Part shown: positions 55,537 through 64,000 of the stretch, piece by piece | How positions within the stretch are numbered: position 1 is the stretch's first letter | Layout: the number at the start of each line of letters is the position of its first letter | Assembly (NCBI GenBank): GCA_903876735.1 | Contig: CAIRAW010000014.1 | Coordinates: forward strand, 62,001-126,000 | From: an uncultured beta proteobacterium | Lineage (GTDB): Bacteria > Pseudomonadota > Gammaproteobacteria > Burkholderiales > Burkholderiaceae_C | Reading direction: 5' to 3' | DNA: 64,000 nucleotides | Notes under the pieces: model-generated | Told to the model about the DNA's origin: nothing | Seen by the model: only the letters and a program-made list of their open reading frames with translations | Databases searched by the model: none | Program-made: the position numbers and the translations under genes

Positions 55537-57213
55537 TCAAGCGCGAAAGCGATTGGTTATAGGATAACGCCAATCCTTGCCAAAGCTGCGGTGCGTCACG
55601 CGAATTCCCACCGGGGATTGACGGCGCTTGTATTCGTTGATTTTGATCAGGCGTGTTACTTTTTCGACGTCGGCCAGCGCAAAGCCGGCGGCCACGATGT
55701 CCTCAATGCTCTGGTCGTTCTCCATGTAGCGCTCCAGAATCGCGTCGAGAATTGCGTAGTCGGGCAAGCTGTCCTGGTCCGTCTGGTCCGGGCGCAGTTC
55801 GGCGCTCGGGGGTCGCGTGATGATGCGCTGCGGGATCGGCTCGCTCCCGCTGCCATACGGATCGTTCTCATTGCGCCAGCGTGCCAGCGCAAACACGGTC
55901 GTCTTAGCCAGGTCCTTGATCACGGCAAAACCACCGGCCATGTCCCCGTACAGCGTGCAATAGCCAGTGGCCATCTCGGACTTGTTGCCGGTTGTCAACA
56001 CGATGCTGCCAAACTTGTTGGATAGTGCCATCAGCAAGGTGCCGCGAATTCGGGCTTGGATATTCTCTTCGGTCGTGTCCTCGGCCAAACCCTGAAACTG
56101 TCCGGCCAGAGACTGTTTGAAGGCCTCAAACTCCGGCACGATTGAAATTTCGTCATAGCGCACGCCCATGCGCTGCGCCATTTCACGCGCGTCAATCCAG
56201 CTGATGTCGGCTGTGTAGGGCGAGGGCATCATGACGGTGCGAACCCGGTCCCGGCCGAGCGCATCGACCGCAAGTGCCAGCACCAGTGCCGAGTCGATGC
56301 CGCCGGACAAGCCCAGCAGCACGCCGGGAAAGCCATTTTTTCCGATGTAATCGCGCACGCCCAGCACCAGGGCGTGCCACAGATCAGCCTGCGGCGAGTT
56401 TTCTGCCGCCACTTCGGCGCTCAGGTGAAGCGCCTTGTCCTCGCGCCGCGCCTGCACCAGCAAGCTGGCTTCAACAAAGCTGGCGGCACGCCCAGCCACC
56501 GAGCCATCCGCTTCCAACGCAAACGAACGTCCTTCGAAAACCACCTCGTCCTGTCCGCCCACCAGATGCGCATAAATCAGCGGCAAGCCGCAATCCAGCA
56601 CACGCTCGCGCATCATCTGTTCGCGCTCGTTGCCCTTGCCAATGTGAAACGGCGAGGCATTGATCACCGCCAGCAACTCGGCGCCCGCCGCCCTGTTCAG
56701 ACGAGCCGGCTCTTCAAACCAGGCGTCCTCGCAAATCAGCAACCCGACTTTGACCTCATGCCCCGGTTCACCAGCATCAAACACGCAGACATCCCGCCCC
56801 GGCGTGAAATAGCGCCGCTCGTCAAACACTTGGTAATTGGGTAACTCGCGCTTGGCATAGTAGGCAATGACCCTGCCCTCACACAAGACACTGGCGGCGT
56901 TATGGCGGCTTTGCACGGCAACAGAACGGGTCCGGCTGTCGCCCCCACTCGGATGCCCCAGCACCAGCGTCAGATTCTTTAACCCGGCGAGTTCGCGGGC
57001 CACTGTTTTCACGGCATCATCGCAGGCAGCGATAAACGCAGGGCGCAAGAACAGGTCTTCAGCCGCGTAGCCGCAAATGGCAAGCTCCGGCGTCAGCATC
57101 AAGCGCACGCCGTCGGCGTACACCGAGCGCGCCAGATCAATGATTTTTTTCGAATTTCCGGTCAAATCGCCAACGACGAAATCGAGTTGGGCAACGCAGA
57201 TTTTGAGTGTCAT
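55537..57213 (-). CDS. nadE: Glutamine-dependent NAD+ synthetase
   Basis: N-terminal nitrilase domain 'LKICVAQLDFVVGDLTGN', C-terminal 'GVLLGLSGGIDSALVLALAVDALG'. Confidence 0.96.
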   Translation of the reverse strand: MTLKICVAQLDFVVGDLTGNSKKIIDLARSVYADGVRLMLTPELAICGYAAEDLFLRPAFIAACDDAVKTVARELAGLKNLTLVLGHPSGGDSRTRSVAVQSRHNAASVLCEGRVIAYYAKRELPNYQVFDERRYFTPGRDVCVFDAGEPGHEVKVGLLICEDAWFEEPARLNRAAGAELLAVINASPFHIGKGNEREQMMRERVLDCGLPLIYAHLVGGQDEVVFEGRSFALEADGSVAGRAASFVEASLLVQARREDKALHLSAEVAAENSPQADLWHALVLGVRDYIGKNGFPGVLLGLSGGIDSALVLALAVDALGRDRVRTVMMPSPYTADISWIDAREMAQRMGVRYDEISIVPEFEAFKQSLAGQFQGLAEDTTEENIQARIRGTLLMALSNKFGSIVLTTGNKSEMATGYCTLYGDMAGGFAVIKDLAKTTVFALARWRNENDPYGSGSEPIPQRIITRPPSAELRPDQTDQDSLPDYAILDAILERYMENDQSIEDIVAAGFALADVEKVTRLIKINEYKRRQSPVGIRVTHRSFGKDWRYPITNRFRA

Positions 57214-57235
57214 GTACCGCAGGTGTGAATGAAAG

Positions 57236-58552
57236 ATGAAGCCAGTGAAGCACAAGTCGAACGATTATGTCATCCAGGTGCACAACTCGCCCGATGAAGT
57301 GAAGGCTGCAGACTGGAACGAACTGCTGGCCGAGCAGGCCGAGGCAACCCCTTTCATGCGGCACGAGTACCTCAGCGCCCTGCACGCCAGCGCTGCCGCC
57401 GGGCCCGCCACAGGCTGGACGCCACGCTTCATCACGCTGGAGCGCAACGGCGTTCTGCTGGCAGCCTGCGCGCTCTACCTCAAGACCCACTCCTATGGCG
57501 AGTACGTCTTTGATCGGGCCTGGGCCAATGCCTATGCGCAAAACGGTCTGGACTATTACCCCAAGGCGCTGGTTGCCGTTCCCTTTACGCCGGTGCCTGG
57601 CGCACGTTTGCTCGCGCGCAACGCCGCTGACCGAACCCTGCTGGCCAAGGCGCTCATCCAGTGGTGCGAAGCGCAAGAACTGTCGTCCCTGCACCTGCTG
57701 TTTGCCAGCGCCGAGGATTTGCAAGCCTGCACGGAGGCCGGCATGCTGCTGCGCCACACGGTCCAATTCCACTGGAAGAATGTGGCCCCCACGCTCCCCG
57801 CTGCGCGTGGTTCGCTGCCCCCCGCGGGGGCTGTTTCGCCTTGGGGCAGCCCGGCGGCGAAACTTGCCCCCACGCTCCCCGCGCGACCGTATGTTGATTT
57901 CGAGGACTTTCTGGCCTCGCTGTCGCAGGAAAAGCGCAAGAAGATCCGCCAGGAGCGGCGCAAGGTGATGGACGCTGGCGTCAGCTTTCACTGCCTGCAG
58001 GGCGCCGACATCTCGCCACAGGACTGGGATTTCTTCTACCGCTGCTACGAGCGCACTTATCTGGAGCATGGCAACGCGCCCTATCTGAGCCGCGACTTTT
58101 TCCGGCGCATGGCAGTCAGCATGCCCGAAAACTGGTTGCTGTTCGTCGCTGAGCGCCAGGGACGGCCGATCGCGGCCAGCCTGGTCGCGCTCCAGAGCCA
58201 AACCGGACCCGCTGGCGCTCCCAGTTCAGCGCCAGCACCGGACCGCGTCGCCTACGGTCGCTATTGGGGTGCGCTGGAGCGAGTCGACTGCCTGCACTTC
58301 GAGGCCTGCTACTACCAGCCACTGCAATGGTGCATTGCGCACGCATACCAGCGTTTTGAAGGCGGCGCCCAGGGCGAACACAAAATGGCGCGCGCCCTGC
58401 TACCCGTCAAGGCCAGTAGCGCCCACTGGCTGGCGCATCCGGCGTTCGCCGACGCGGTGGAGCGGTTTCTGGAACAGGAAACGCAGGGTGTTGAAAATTA
58501 CCTGGACGAACTGGTTCGGCGCAGCCCGATCAAACCCGACCCGAATCGTTGA
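57236..58552 (+). CDS. FemAB-like/GNAT family N-acyltransferase (PF04339-like)
   Basis: 'WNELLAEQAEATPFMRHEYLSALHAS', 'LASLSQEKRKKIRQERRKVMDAGVSF', 'YYQPLQWCIAHAYQRFEGGAQGEHKMARALLP'. Confidence 0.85.
   Translation: MKPVKHKSNDYVIQVHNSPDEVKAADWNELLAEQAEATPFMRHEYLSALHASAAAGPATGWTPRFITLERNGVLLAACALYLKTHSYGEYVFDRAWANAYAQNGLDYYPKALVAVPFTPVPGARLLARNAADRTLLAKALIQWCEAQELSSLHLLFASAEDLQACTEAGMLLRHTVQFHWKNVAPTLPAARGSLPPAGAVSPWGSPAAKLAPTLPARPYVDFEDFLASLSQEKRKKIRQERRKVMDAGVSFHCLQGADISPQDWDFFYRCYERTYLEHGNAPYLSRDFFRRMAVSMPENWLLFVAERQGRPIAASLVALQSQTGPAGAPSSAPAPDRVAYGRYWGALERVDCLHFEACYYQPLQWCIAHAYQRFEGGAQGEHKMARALLPVKASSAHWLAHPAFADAVERFLEQETQGVENYLDELVRRSPIKPDPNR
57785..57882. repeat. In-frame repeat insertion inside FemAB-like gene
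   Basis: 17-bp direct repeat GCCCCCACGCTCCCCGC at 57785-57801 and 57866-57882 (81 bp offset) enclosing palindromes GCCCCCCGCGGGGGC and GTTTCGCC/GGCGAAAC. Confidence 0.8.
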
Positions 58553-58567
58553 TCCGGACCCCCCGGT

Positions 58568-59104
58568 TCAGGGATGGGCCTTGTTGTAGTTGGCGATGCC
58601 ATCCATGATTTCCTGCTTGGCAGATTCCGGACCTTCCCAGCCCAGTATCTTGACCCACTTGTTGACTTCAAGGTCCTTGTAGTGCTCAAAGAAGTGGGCG
58701 ATGGTCTTCAGACGCACCGGGCTCAGGTCTTCCGGTTTTTGCCAGCGCGTATAGAGCGACAAAATCTTGTCGATCGGAACCGCCAGCACCTTGCCGTCCT
58801 GGCCGGCTTCGTCTTCCATTTTCAGAATGCCGATGGCGCGACAGGTCACAACGACGCCCGGAATCAGGGGCACGGGGGTGATCACCAGGACGTCGACCGG
58901 ATCGCCATCACCTGAAATGGTTTTTGGCACATAACCGTAATTGGTCGGATAGTGCATCGCAGTGCTCATGAAGCGGTCGACAAAAATCGCGCTCGTTTCC
59001 TTGTCCACCTCATATTTCACCGGATCGGCATTCATCGGGATTTCGATGATCACGTTGAAGTAGTCGGGAACGTTCTTGCCTGGAGTGACGTTATCTAATG
59101 ACAT
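58568..59104 (-). CDS. ppa: Inorganic pyrophosphatase (soluble, family I)
   Basis: '[21 protein letters not shown]', '[37 protein letters not shown]'. Confidence 0.97.
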   Translation of the reverse strand: MSLDNVTPGKNVPDYFNVIIEIPMNADPVKYEVDKETSAIFVDRFMSTAMHYPTNYGYVPKTISGDGDPVDVLVITPVPLIPGVVVTCRAIGILKMEDEAGQDGKVLAVPIDKILSLYTRWQKPEDLSPVRLKTIAHFFEHYKDLEVNKWVKILGWEGPESAKQEIMDGIANYNKAHP

Positions 59105-59331
59105 GATGGGTTCTTCGCATTGAGTTAGATCAGAAAGCAGTAAGGATTAACCCTGATTTTACTTACGGCCTCCTTGCCGCTGCCGAAAAAAGGCCATTTT
59201 CACGGTAAAGTCGCCCGGTTGGCCAATTGCCCACGTCAATCCCCATTGATGTTTCGCGGCAAGGAAGCAACGCAGCGGTGGTGCCGATTGCGCTGCACCC
59301 CTACTTAGCGAACCAACGACAGGAGATAAAT

Positions 59332-61395
59332 ATGACAGGCAACTCAGCGCTGATTCTGGCGCTCATCTGTGGCTTCATAGCCGTGGCCTACGGCTTTTGG
59401 GCCCGCAGCTGGATTCTTTCCCAGGACGCCGGCAACCCCCGGATGCAGGAAATTTCAGCGGCCATTCAAACCGGCGCCGCTGCCTATCTGGCACGGCAAT
59501 ACAAAACCATCGCCATGGTCGGCGTCGTGCTGGCCATTCTGATTGGCATCTTTCTGGATCCGCTCAGCGCTGGTGGTTTCATCATCGGCGCCGTGCTCTC
59601 GGGCGCTTGCGGCTTCATCGGCATGAATGTCTCGGTGCGCGCCAACGTGCGTACCGCACAGGCTGCCACCAAGGGCATTGGCCCGGCTCTGGACGTCGCG
59701 TTCCGCGGCGGCGCCACCACCGGCATGCTGGTCGTTGGTCTGGGTCTGCTGGGCGTCACGGCTTTCTACTGGTTCCTGGTGCCCGATGGTGCAGTTACCG
59801 TTGCCAAGCTCAATCCGCTGATCGGTTTTGCCTTCGGCTCGTCACTGATTTCGATCTTCGCCCGTCTGGGCGGTGGCATTTTCACCAAGGGCGCTGACGT
59901 CGGCGCCGACCTGGTTGGCAAGGTTGAGGCGGGCATTCCCGAAGATGACCCACGCAACCCAGCCGTGATTGCCGACAACGTGGGCGACAACGTAGGCGAT
60001 TGCGCCGGTATGGCCGCCGACTTGTTCGAGACCTATGCCGTCACCCTGATCGCTACCATGGTGCTCGGCGCCCTGATGCTCTCAGGCGCCAATACCAACG
60101 CCGTGCTCTATCCGCTGGCACTCGGTGCCGTCTCCATCGTCGCCTCCATCATTGGTTGCTTCTTCGTCAAGGCATCGCCCGGCATGAAGAACGTGATGCC
60201 GGCCCTTTACAAGGGTCTGGCCGTGGCAGGTGTACTGTCACTGGTTGCGTTCTACTTTGTGACCGCGAGCATGTTCCCCGCCGCCATCACCCTGACCGAC
60301 GGTCGCATCGTGAGCGGCACCAGCCTCTTTGGCGCCTGCGCTGTCGGCCTGATCCTGACTGCAGCCCTGGTCTGGATTACCGAGTACTACACCGGCACCC
60401 AGTACGCCCCGGTGCGCCATATTGCACAAGCCTCGACCACCGGTCACGGCACCAACATCATCGCCGGTCTGGGCGTTTCCATGCGCTCCACCGCCTGGCC
60501 CGTGATCTTCGTCTGCATGGCCATCTGGACCGCCTACACACTGGGCGGCTTGTACGGCATCGCGATTGCTGCAACCTCCATGCTGAGCATGGCCGGGATT
60601 GTGGTGGCACTGGACGCCTACGGCCCCATCACCGACAACGCCGGCGGTATCGCTGAAATGGCCGAAATGCCCGCCAGCGTGCGCGACATCACCGACCCGC
60701 TGGACGCTGTCGGCAATACCACCAAGGCTGTTACCAAGGGCTACGCCATCGGTTCTGCCGGTCTGGCTGCACTGGTGCTGTTTGCGGATTACACGCACAA
60801 GCTCGACGCCTACGGCAAGCACATCACCTTCGACCTGAGCAATCCGATGGTCATCATCGGCCTGTTTATCGGCGGTCTGATTCCCTACCTGTTTGGCGCC
60901 ATGGCGATGGAAGCGGTTGGCCGCGCAGCCGGCTCCGTGGTGGTCGAAGTGCGCCGCCAGTTCCGCGAAATCAAGGGCATCATGGAAGGCACGGCCAAGC
61001 CCGAGTACGACACCGCTGTCGACATGCTGACCACGGCCGCCATCAAGGAAATGATGATTCCGTCGCTGCTGCCCGTGGTGGTGCCGATTCTGGTTGGCCT
61101 GCTGCTCGGCCCAGCCGCTTTGGGCGGCCTGCTGATGGGCACCATCGTGACCGGTCTGTTCGTGGCCATCTCCATGTGCACCGGCGGCGGTGCCTGGGAC
61201 AATGCCAAGAAATACATCGAAGACGGCAACCACGGCGGCAAGGGCTCTGACACCCACAAAGCGGCCGTCACTGGCGACACCGTGGGCGACCCCTACAAGG
61301 ACACGGCCGGCCCGGCGATCAACCCGCTGATCAAGATCATCAACATCGTGGCCCTGCTGATCGTGCCCGTCATGATGAAAATACACGGCGGCTGA
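59332..61395 (+). CDS. hppA: Membrane-bound proton-translocating pyrophosphatase, probably K+-independent
   Basis: '[56 protein letters not shown]'; '[23 protein letters not shown]' with Lys at K+-dependence site. Confidence 0.97.
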   Translation: MTGNSALILALICGFIAVAYGFWARSWILSQDAGNPRMQEISAAIQTGAAAYLARQYKTIAMVGVVLAILIGIFLDPLSAGGFIIGAVLSGACGFIGMNVSVRANVRTAQAATKGIGPALDVAFRGGATTGMLVVGLGLLGVTAFYWFLVPDGAVTVAKLNPLIGFAFGSSLISIFARLGGGIFTKGADVGADLVGKVEAGIPEDDPRNPAVIADNVGDNVGDCAGMAADLFETYAVTLIATMVLGALMLSGANTNAVLYPLALGAVSIVASIIGCFFVKASPGMKNVMPALYKGLAVAGVLSLVAFYFVTASMFPAAITLTDGRIVSGTSLFGACAVGLILTAALVWITEYYTGTQYAPVRHIAQASTTGHGTNIIAGLGVSMRSTAWPVIFVCMAIWTAYTLGGLYGIAIAATSMLSMAGIVVALDAYGPITDNAGGIAEMAEMPASVRDITDPLDAVGNTTKAVTKGYAIGSAGLAALVLFADYTHKLDAYGKHITFDLSNPMVIIGLFIGGLIPYLFGAMAMEAVGRAAGSVVVEVRRQFREIKGIMEGTAKPEYDTAVDMLTTAAIKEMMIPSLLPVVVPILVGLLLGPAALGGLLMGTIVTGLFVAISMCTGGGAWDNAKKYIEDGNHGGKGSDTHKAAVTGDTVGDPYKDTAGPAINPLIKIINIVALLIVPVMMKIHGG

Positions 61396-61415
61396 TCGAC
61401 AGCAACGTCAAATCC

Positions 61416-61440
61416 AAAGCCCGCCTCTGGCGGGCTTTTT
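61416..61440 (+). terminator. Rho-independent terminator downstream of hppA
   Basis: AAAGCCCGCC-TCTG-GCGGGCTTTTT. Confidence 0.85.
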
Positions 61441-61503
61441 CAATGGTGCAATGATGGGTATCAATGCACCCGTTGTGCCTTCAGCTACGATAGTGCTTGC
61501 ATA

Positions 61504-62094
61504 TTGCCAAACGGTGCCCAATTGAACCAAGCTCGCCTGATCTGTAGCCTTTACCTGTTGCCGCTGATGCTGCTGCTGAGTGGCTGCTCATCCATGCTGC
61601 CCAAGGTGCACAGCGAGTCCACGCCGTTCCGGAGCTTTGATGAGGCGCGTCTGGCGATTGAATCGCTGGTTCCGATGCAAAGCGACGTGGTCAGTTTGAA
61701 GGATCTGGGGCTGGATCCAGCGCGGCAACCCAATACGACCATCCTGACCCAGATCGAGGTGGTGCGCCGGTTTGTGCCCAGCGCCCTGCTCAAGCGCGAA
61801 GACCTCGATCCGGGCGTGCTGGCCTGCCTGGAAGCACGTGATGCCTGCCGCGGCTGGGAAATCATTGCCGCCAATATCGAAAAGAAAAGAACCGGCGGAT
61901 TTTGGGCCGACTTCACCAACTTCTCACGCCGCTCCGAGACCACTGGCTGGCGCTTCAATGCCCTGGTGCTGCTGGTTAACGACAAGGTGGTGTACCGCAC
62001 CTGGGGCGGTCAGCCCAGCGTAAATGAAGTTGAAGTCAACACCAACCCGCTCGGTCCGCTGCAAGAAATGGGACCTGCCATCCTGACGCGCTAG
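61504..62094 (+). CDS. Putative lipoprotein of unknown function
   Basis: Lipobox 'LLLSGCSSM' near N-terminus. Confidence 0.75.
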   Translation: MPNGAQLNQARLICSLYLLPLMLLLSGCSSMLPKVHSESTPFRSFDEARLAIESLVPMQSDVVSLKDLGLDPARQPNTTILTQIEVVRRFVPSALLKREDLDPGVLACLEARDACRGWEIIAANIEKKRTGGFWADFTNFSRRSETTGWRFNALVLLVNDKVVYRTWGGQPSVNEVEVNTNPLGPLQEMGPAILTR

Positions 62095-62142
62095 GCCCAA
62101 TGCCGCCTGGCAGCCCCCCGTTTTCATAGGAAAATCACGCCC

Positions 62143-63576
62143 ATGCAATTCAATTACATCGCCAACACGGCCCTTGCCTCCTCGTCCGGCCAGACCATCG
62201 CCATGCTGGACCCGTCGGACGGCCAGCAGTACGACGAAATCCAGCGCAGCAACGCTGCCGACATTGACCAGGCCGTACGCGCCGCGCGCGAGGCCTTTGA
62301 CTCGACCTGGCGCAAGCTTGGTGCTGCCGAACGCGGCCGCCTGCTGATGCGACTGTCGCAAAAAGTCACCGAACATGCGCAAGAGCTCAGCGCCATCGAG
62401 CAACGCGACTGCGGCAAGCCGACCAAGCAGGCCAATGCAGACGCGGCTGCGCTGGCGCGCTACTTCGAGTTTTACGCCGGCGCCTGCGACAAACTGCACG
62501 GCGAAACCATTCCCTACCTGGACGGCTACAGCGTGCTGACCTGGCGTGAAGCGCACGGCGTCACCGGGCACATCGTGCCCTGGAACTACCCGATGCAGAT
62601 CTTCGGTCGCTGCGTCGGTGGCGCCCTGGCAGCCGGCAATGTGTGCGTGGTCAAGCCGGCAGAAGACGCCTGCCTGTCACTGATTCGGGTCGCGCAACTG
62701 GCGGCTGAGGTTGGTTTCCCGCCCGGTGTCATCAACATCGTCACCGGCTACGGGCATGAAGTCGGTGACGCGCTGGCGCGCCACCCGGGTGTCGACCACA
62801 TCAGTTTCACCGGCAGTCCGACCGTCGGCACACTGATTCAGCAGGCGGCCGCGGAGCGCCATTGCCCGGTCACGCTCGAACTCGGCGGCAAGAGCCCGCA
62901 GATCATCTTTGCCGATGCCGACCTGGATGCCGCTGTTCCCGCCATCATCAATGCCATCGTGCAAAACGCCGGGCAAACCTGCTCCGCCGGCTCGCGCGTC
63001 CTGATCGACCAGGCCATCTACGAGCCGCTGCTGACACGTCTGGGCCAGGCCTTTGCCAAGTTGCGCGTTGGCCCGGCGATTCTGGACCTCGATGTAGGAC
63101 CGCTGATTCGCCAGAGCCAACAACAACGGGTGCAGCAGTTCCTGTCCGATGCGCATCAGGCCGGCATCGCCACCGTGGCCCAGGGACAAGTCGTCGCCGA
63201 GGCACCGGCGAGCGGCTTCTACCAAGCGCCAACCCTGCTGCGCGATGTGCCCGTGATGCACCGCGTCGCGCAGGAAGAAGTCTTTGGCCCGGTGCTGTGC
63301 GCCATGGCCTTTCGCGACGAAGACCATGCTGTGGAACTGGCCAATGCAACCCGGTTCGGTCTCGTGGCCGGGGTCTGGACGGCCGATGGCGGGCGTCAGT
63401 TCCGCATGGCGCGGCGCCTGCGCAGCGGCCAGGTCTTCATCAACAATTACGGCGCCGGCGGCGGCGTAGAACTGCCATTCGGCGGCGTCAAGTCGAGCGG
63501 CCACGGCCGCGAAAAAGGCTTTGAAGCTCTGTACGGCTTCACCACACTCAAGACCGTGGCGATCAAGCACGGCTAG
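62143..63576 (+). CDS. Aldehyde dehydrogenase family protein
   Basis: 'GHIVPWNYPMQIFGRCVGGALAAGN', 'VTLELGGKSPQIIFADADLDAA', 'QNAGQTCSAGSRVLI' catalytic Cys. Confidence 0.95.
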   Translation: MQFNYIANTALASSSGQTIAMLDPSDGQQYDEIQRSNAADIDQAVRAAREAFDSTWRKLGAAERGRLLMRLSQKVTEHAQELSAIEQRDCGKPTKQANADAAALARYFEFYAGACDKLHGETIPYLDGYSVLTWREAHGVTGHIVPWNYPMQIFGRCVGGALAAGNVCVVKPAEDACLSLIRVAQLAAEVGFPPGVINIVTGYGHEVGDALARHPGVDHISFTGSPTVGTLIQQAAAERHCPVTLELGGKSPQIIFADADLDAAVPAIINAIVQNAGQTCSAGSRVLIDQAIYEPLLTRLGQAFAKLRVGPAILDLDVGPLIRQSQQQRVQQFLSDAHQAGIATVAQGQVVAEAPASGFYQAPTLLRDVPVMHRVAQEEVFGPVLCAMAFRDEDHAVELANATRFGLVAGVWTADGGRQFRMARRLRSGQVFINNYGAGGGVELPFGGVKSSGHGREKGFEALYGFTTLKTVAIKHG

Positions 63577-63622
63577 GGTTTCCTCCAGCATCCGCAAAGC
63601 AAACTCAATCAGGATTCATGAC

Positions 63623-64000
63623 ATGCGCGTTCAAAACAAATCCATCATCGTGACCGGCGCCGGCGGCGGTATCGGCGAAGGCATCGCCAAACGTCTGGCT
63701 GCCGAAGGCGCCAAGGTCATCGTCAACGACATCAACGCCAGCGCCGGTGAAAAAGTGGTTGCCGAGATCGTGGCCGCGGGCGGCATCGCCTCCTTCTTCG
63801 CGGCCGACGTCACCCAATCGAGCGATGTGCAAGCACTTGTGGCCGCCGCCGTGCAACGCTACGGCCGACTCGACGTGATGGTCAACAACGCCGGCTGGAC
63901 CCACCGCAACCGACCAGCGCTGGAAGTCAGCGAAGAAGAATTCGACAAGTGCTACGCCGTCAACGTCAAGAGCATCTACCTCGCCACCATTCACGCGACA
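63623..64000 (+). CDS. SDR family oxidoreductase (3' truncated by window)
   Basis: 'NKSIIVTGAGGGIGEGIAKRLAAEGAKVIVNDI', 'RLDVMVNNAGWTHR'. Confidence 0.93.
   Translation, partial: MRVQNKSIIVTGAGGGIGEGIAKRLAAEGAKVIVNDINASAGEKVVAEIVAAGGIASFFAADVTQSSDVQALVAAAVQRYGRLDVMVNNAGWTHRNRPALEVSEEEFDKCYAVNVKSIYLATIHAT

Overview
This 64 kb window looks like chromosome from a GC-rich betaproteobacterium, probably Burkholderiales/Comamonadaceae-like; that placement is inferred from gene content and order. It is densely coding. I see no prophage, CRISPR array, IS element or rRNA operon. From left to right: a LysR regulator (5' truncated), an NDP-forming acyl-CoA synthetase, a hotdog thioesterase, a branched-chain-type ABC transporter (LivF, fused LivM-LivG, LivH, binding protein), a ferritin-like protein translationally coupled to a KorAB-type 2-oxoacid:ferredoxin oxidoreductase, a HiPIP, tRNA-Val, dnaQ, a complete isc operon with an IscR-like operator, uvrB, an aromatic aminotransferase, a secreted Zn-phospholipase C/S1-P1-like protein, an intracellular PHB depolymerase with a Lys/Ala/Pro tail, an RnfB-like ferredoxin, a CBS protein, a second OFOR with a GltD-like flavoprotein, a methylmalonyl-CoA module (epimerase, PccA, PccB, MeaB, mutase, GntR), a DUF3443/DUF2844 pair, tRNA-Arg, tRNA-Pro, aat-bpt, iclR, pbpG, leuA behind a leucine-rich leader/attenuator, pssA, ilvC-ilvN-ilvB, a sigma factor-DUF3619-DUF3106-RDD cluster, a PII-nadE pair, a FemAB-like protein with an in-frame repeat insertion, divergent ppa and hppA, and an aldehyde dehydrogenase plus SDR. 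The observations I rate highest are: (1) the DUF3443 lipoprotein reads as a bilobed pepsin-like aspartic protease; (2) two distinct OFOR systems, one coupled to a ferritin-like protein and one carrying its own flavin/Fe-S NAD(P)-type module; (3) a sigma / TM protein / LTxxQ-like protein cluster resembling an envelope-sensing system; (4) a leuA leader peptide attenuator placed inside an ilv-pssA-leu gene array; (5) a repeat element domesticated inside a coding sequence.
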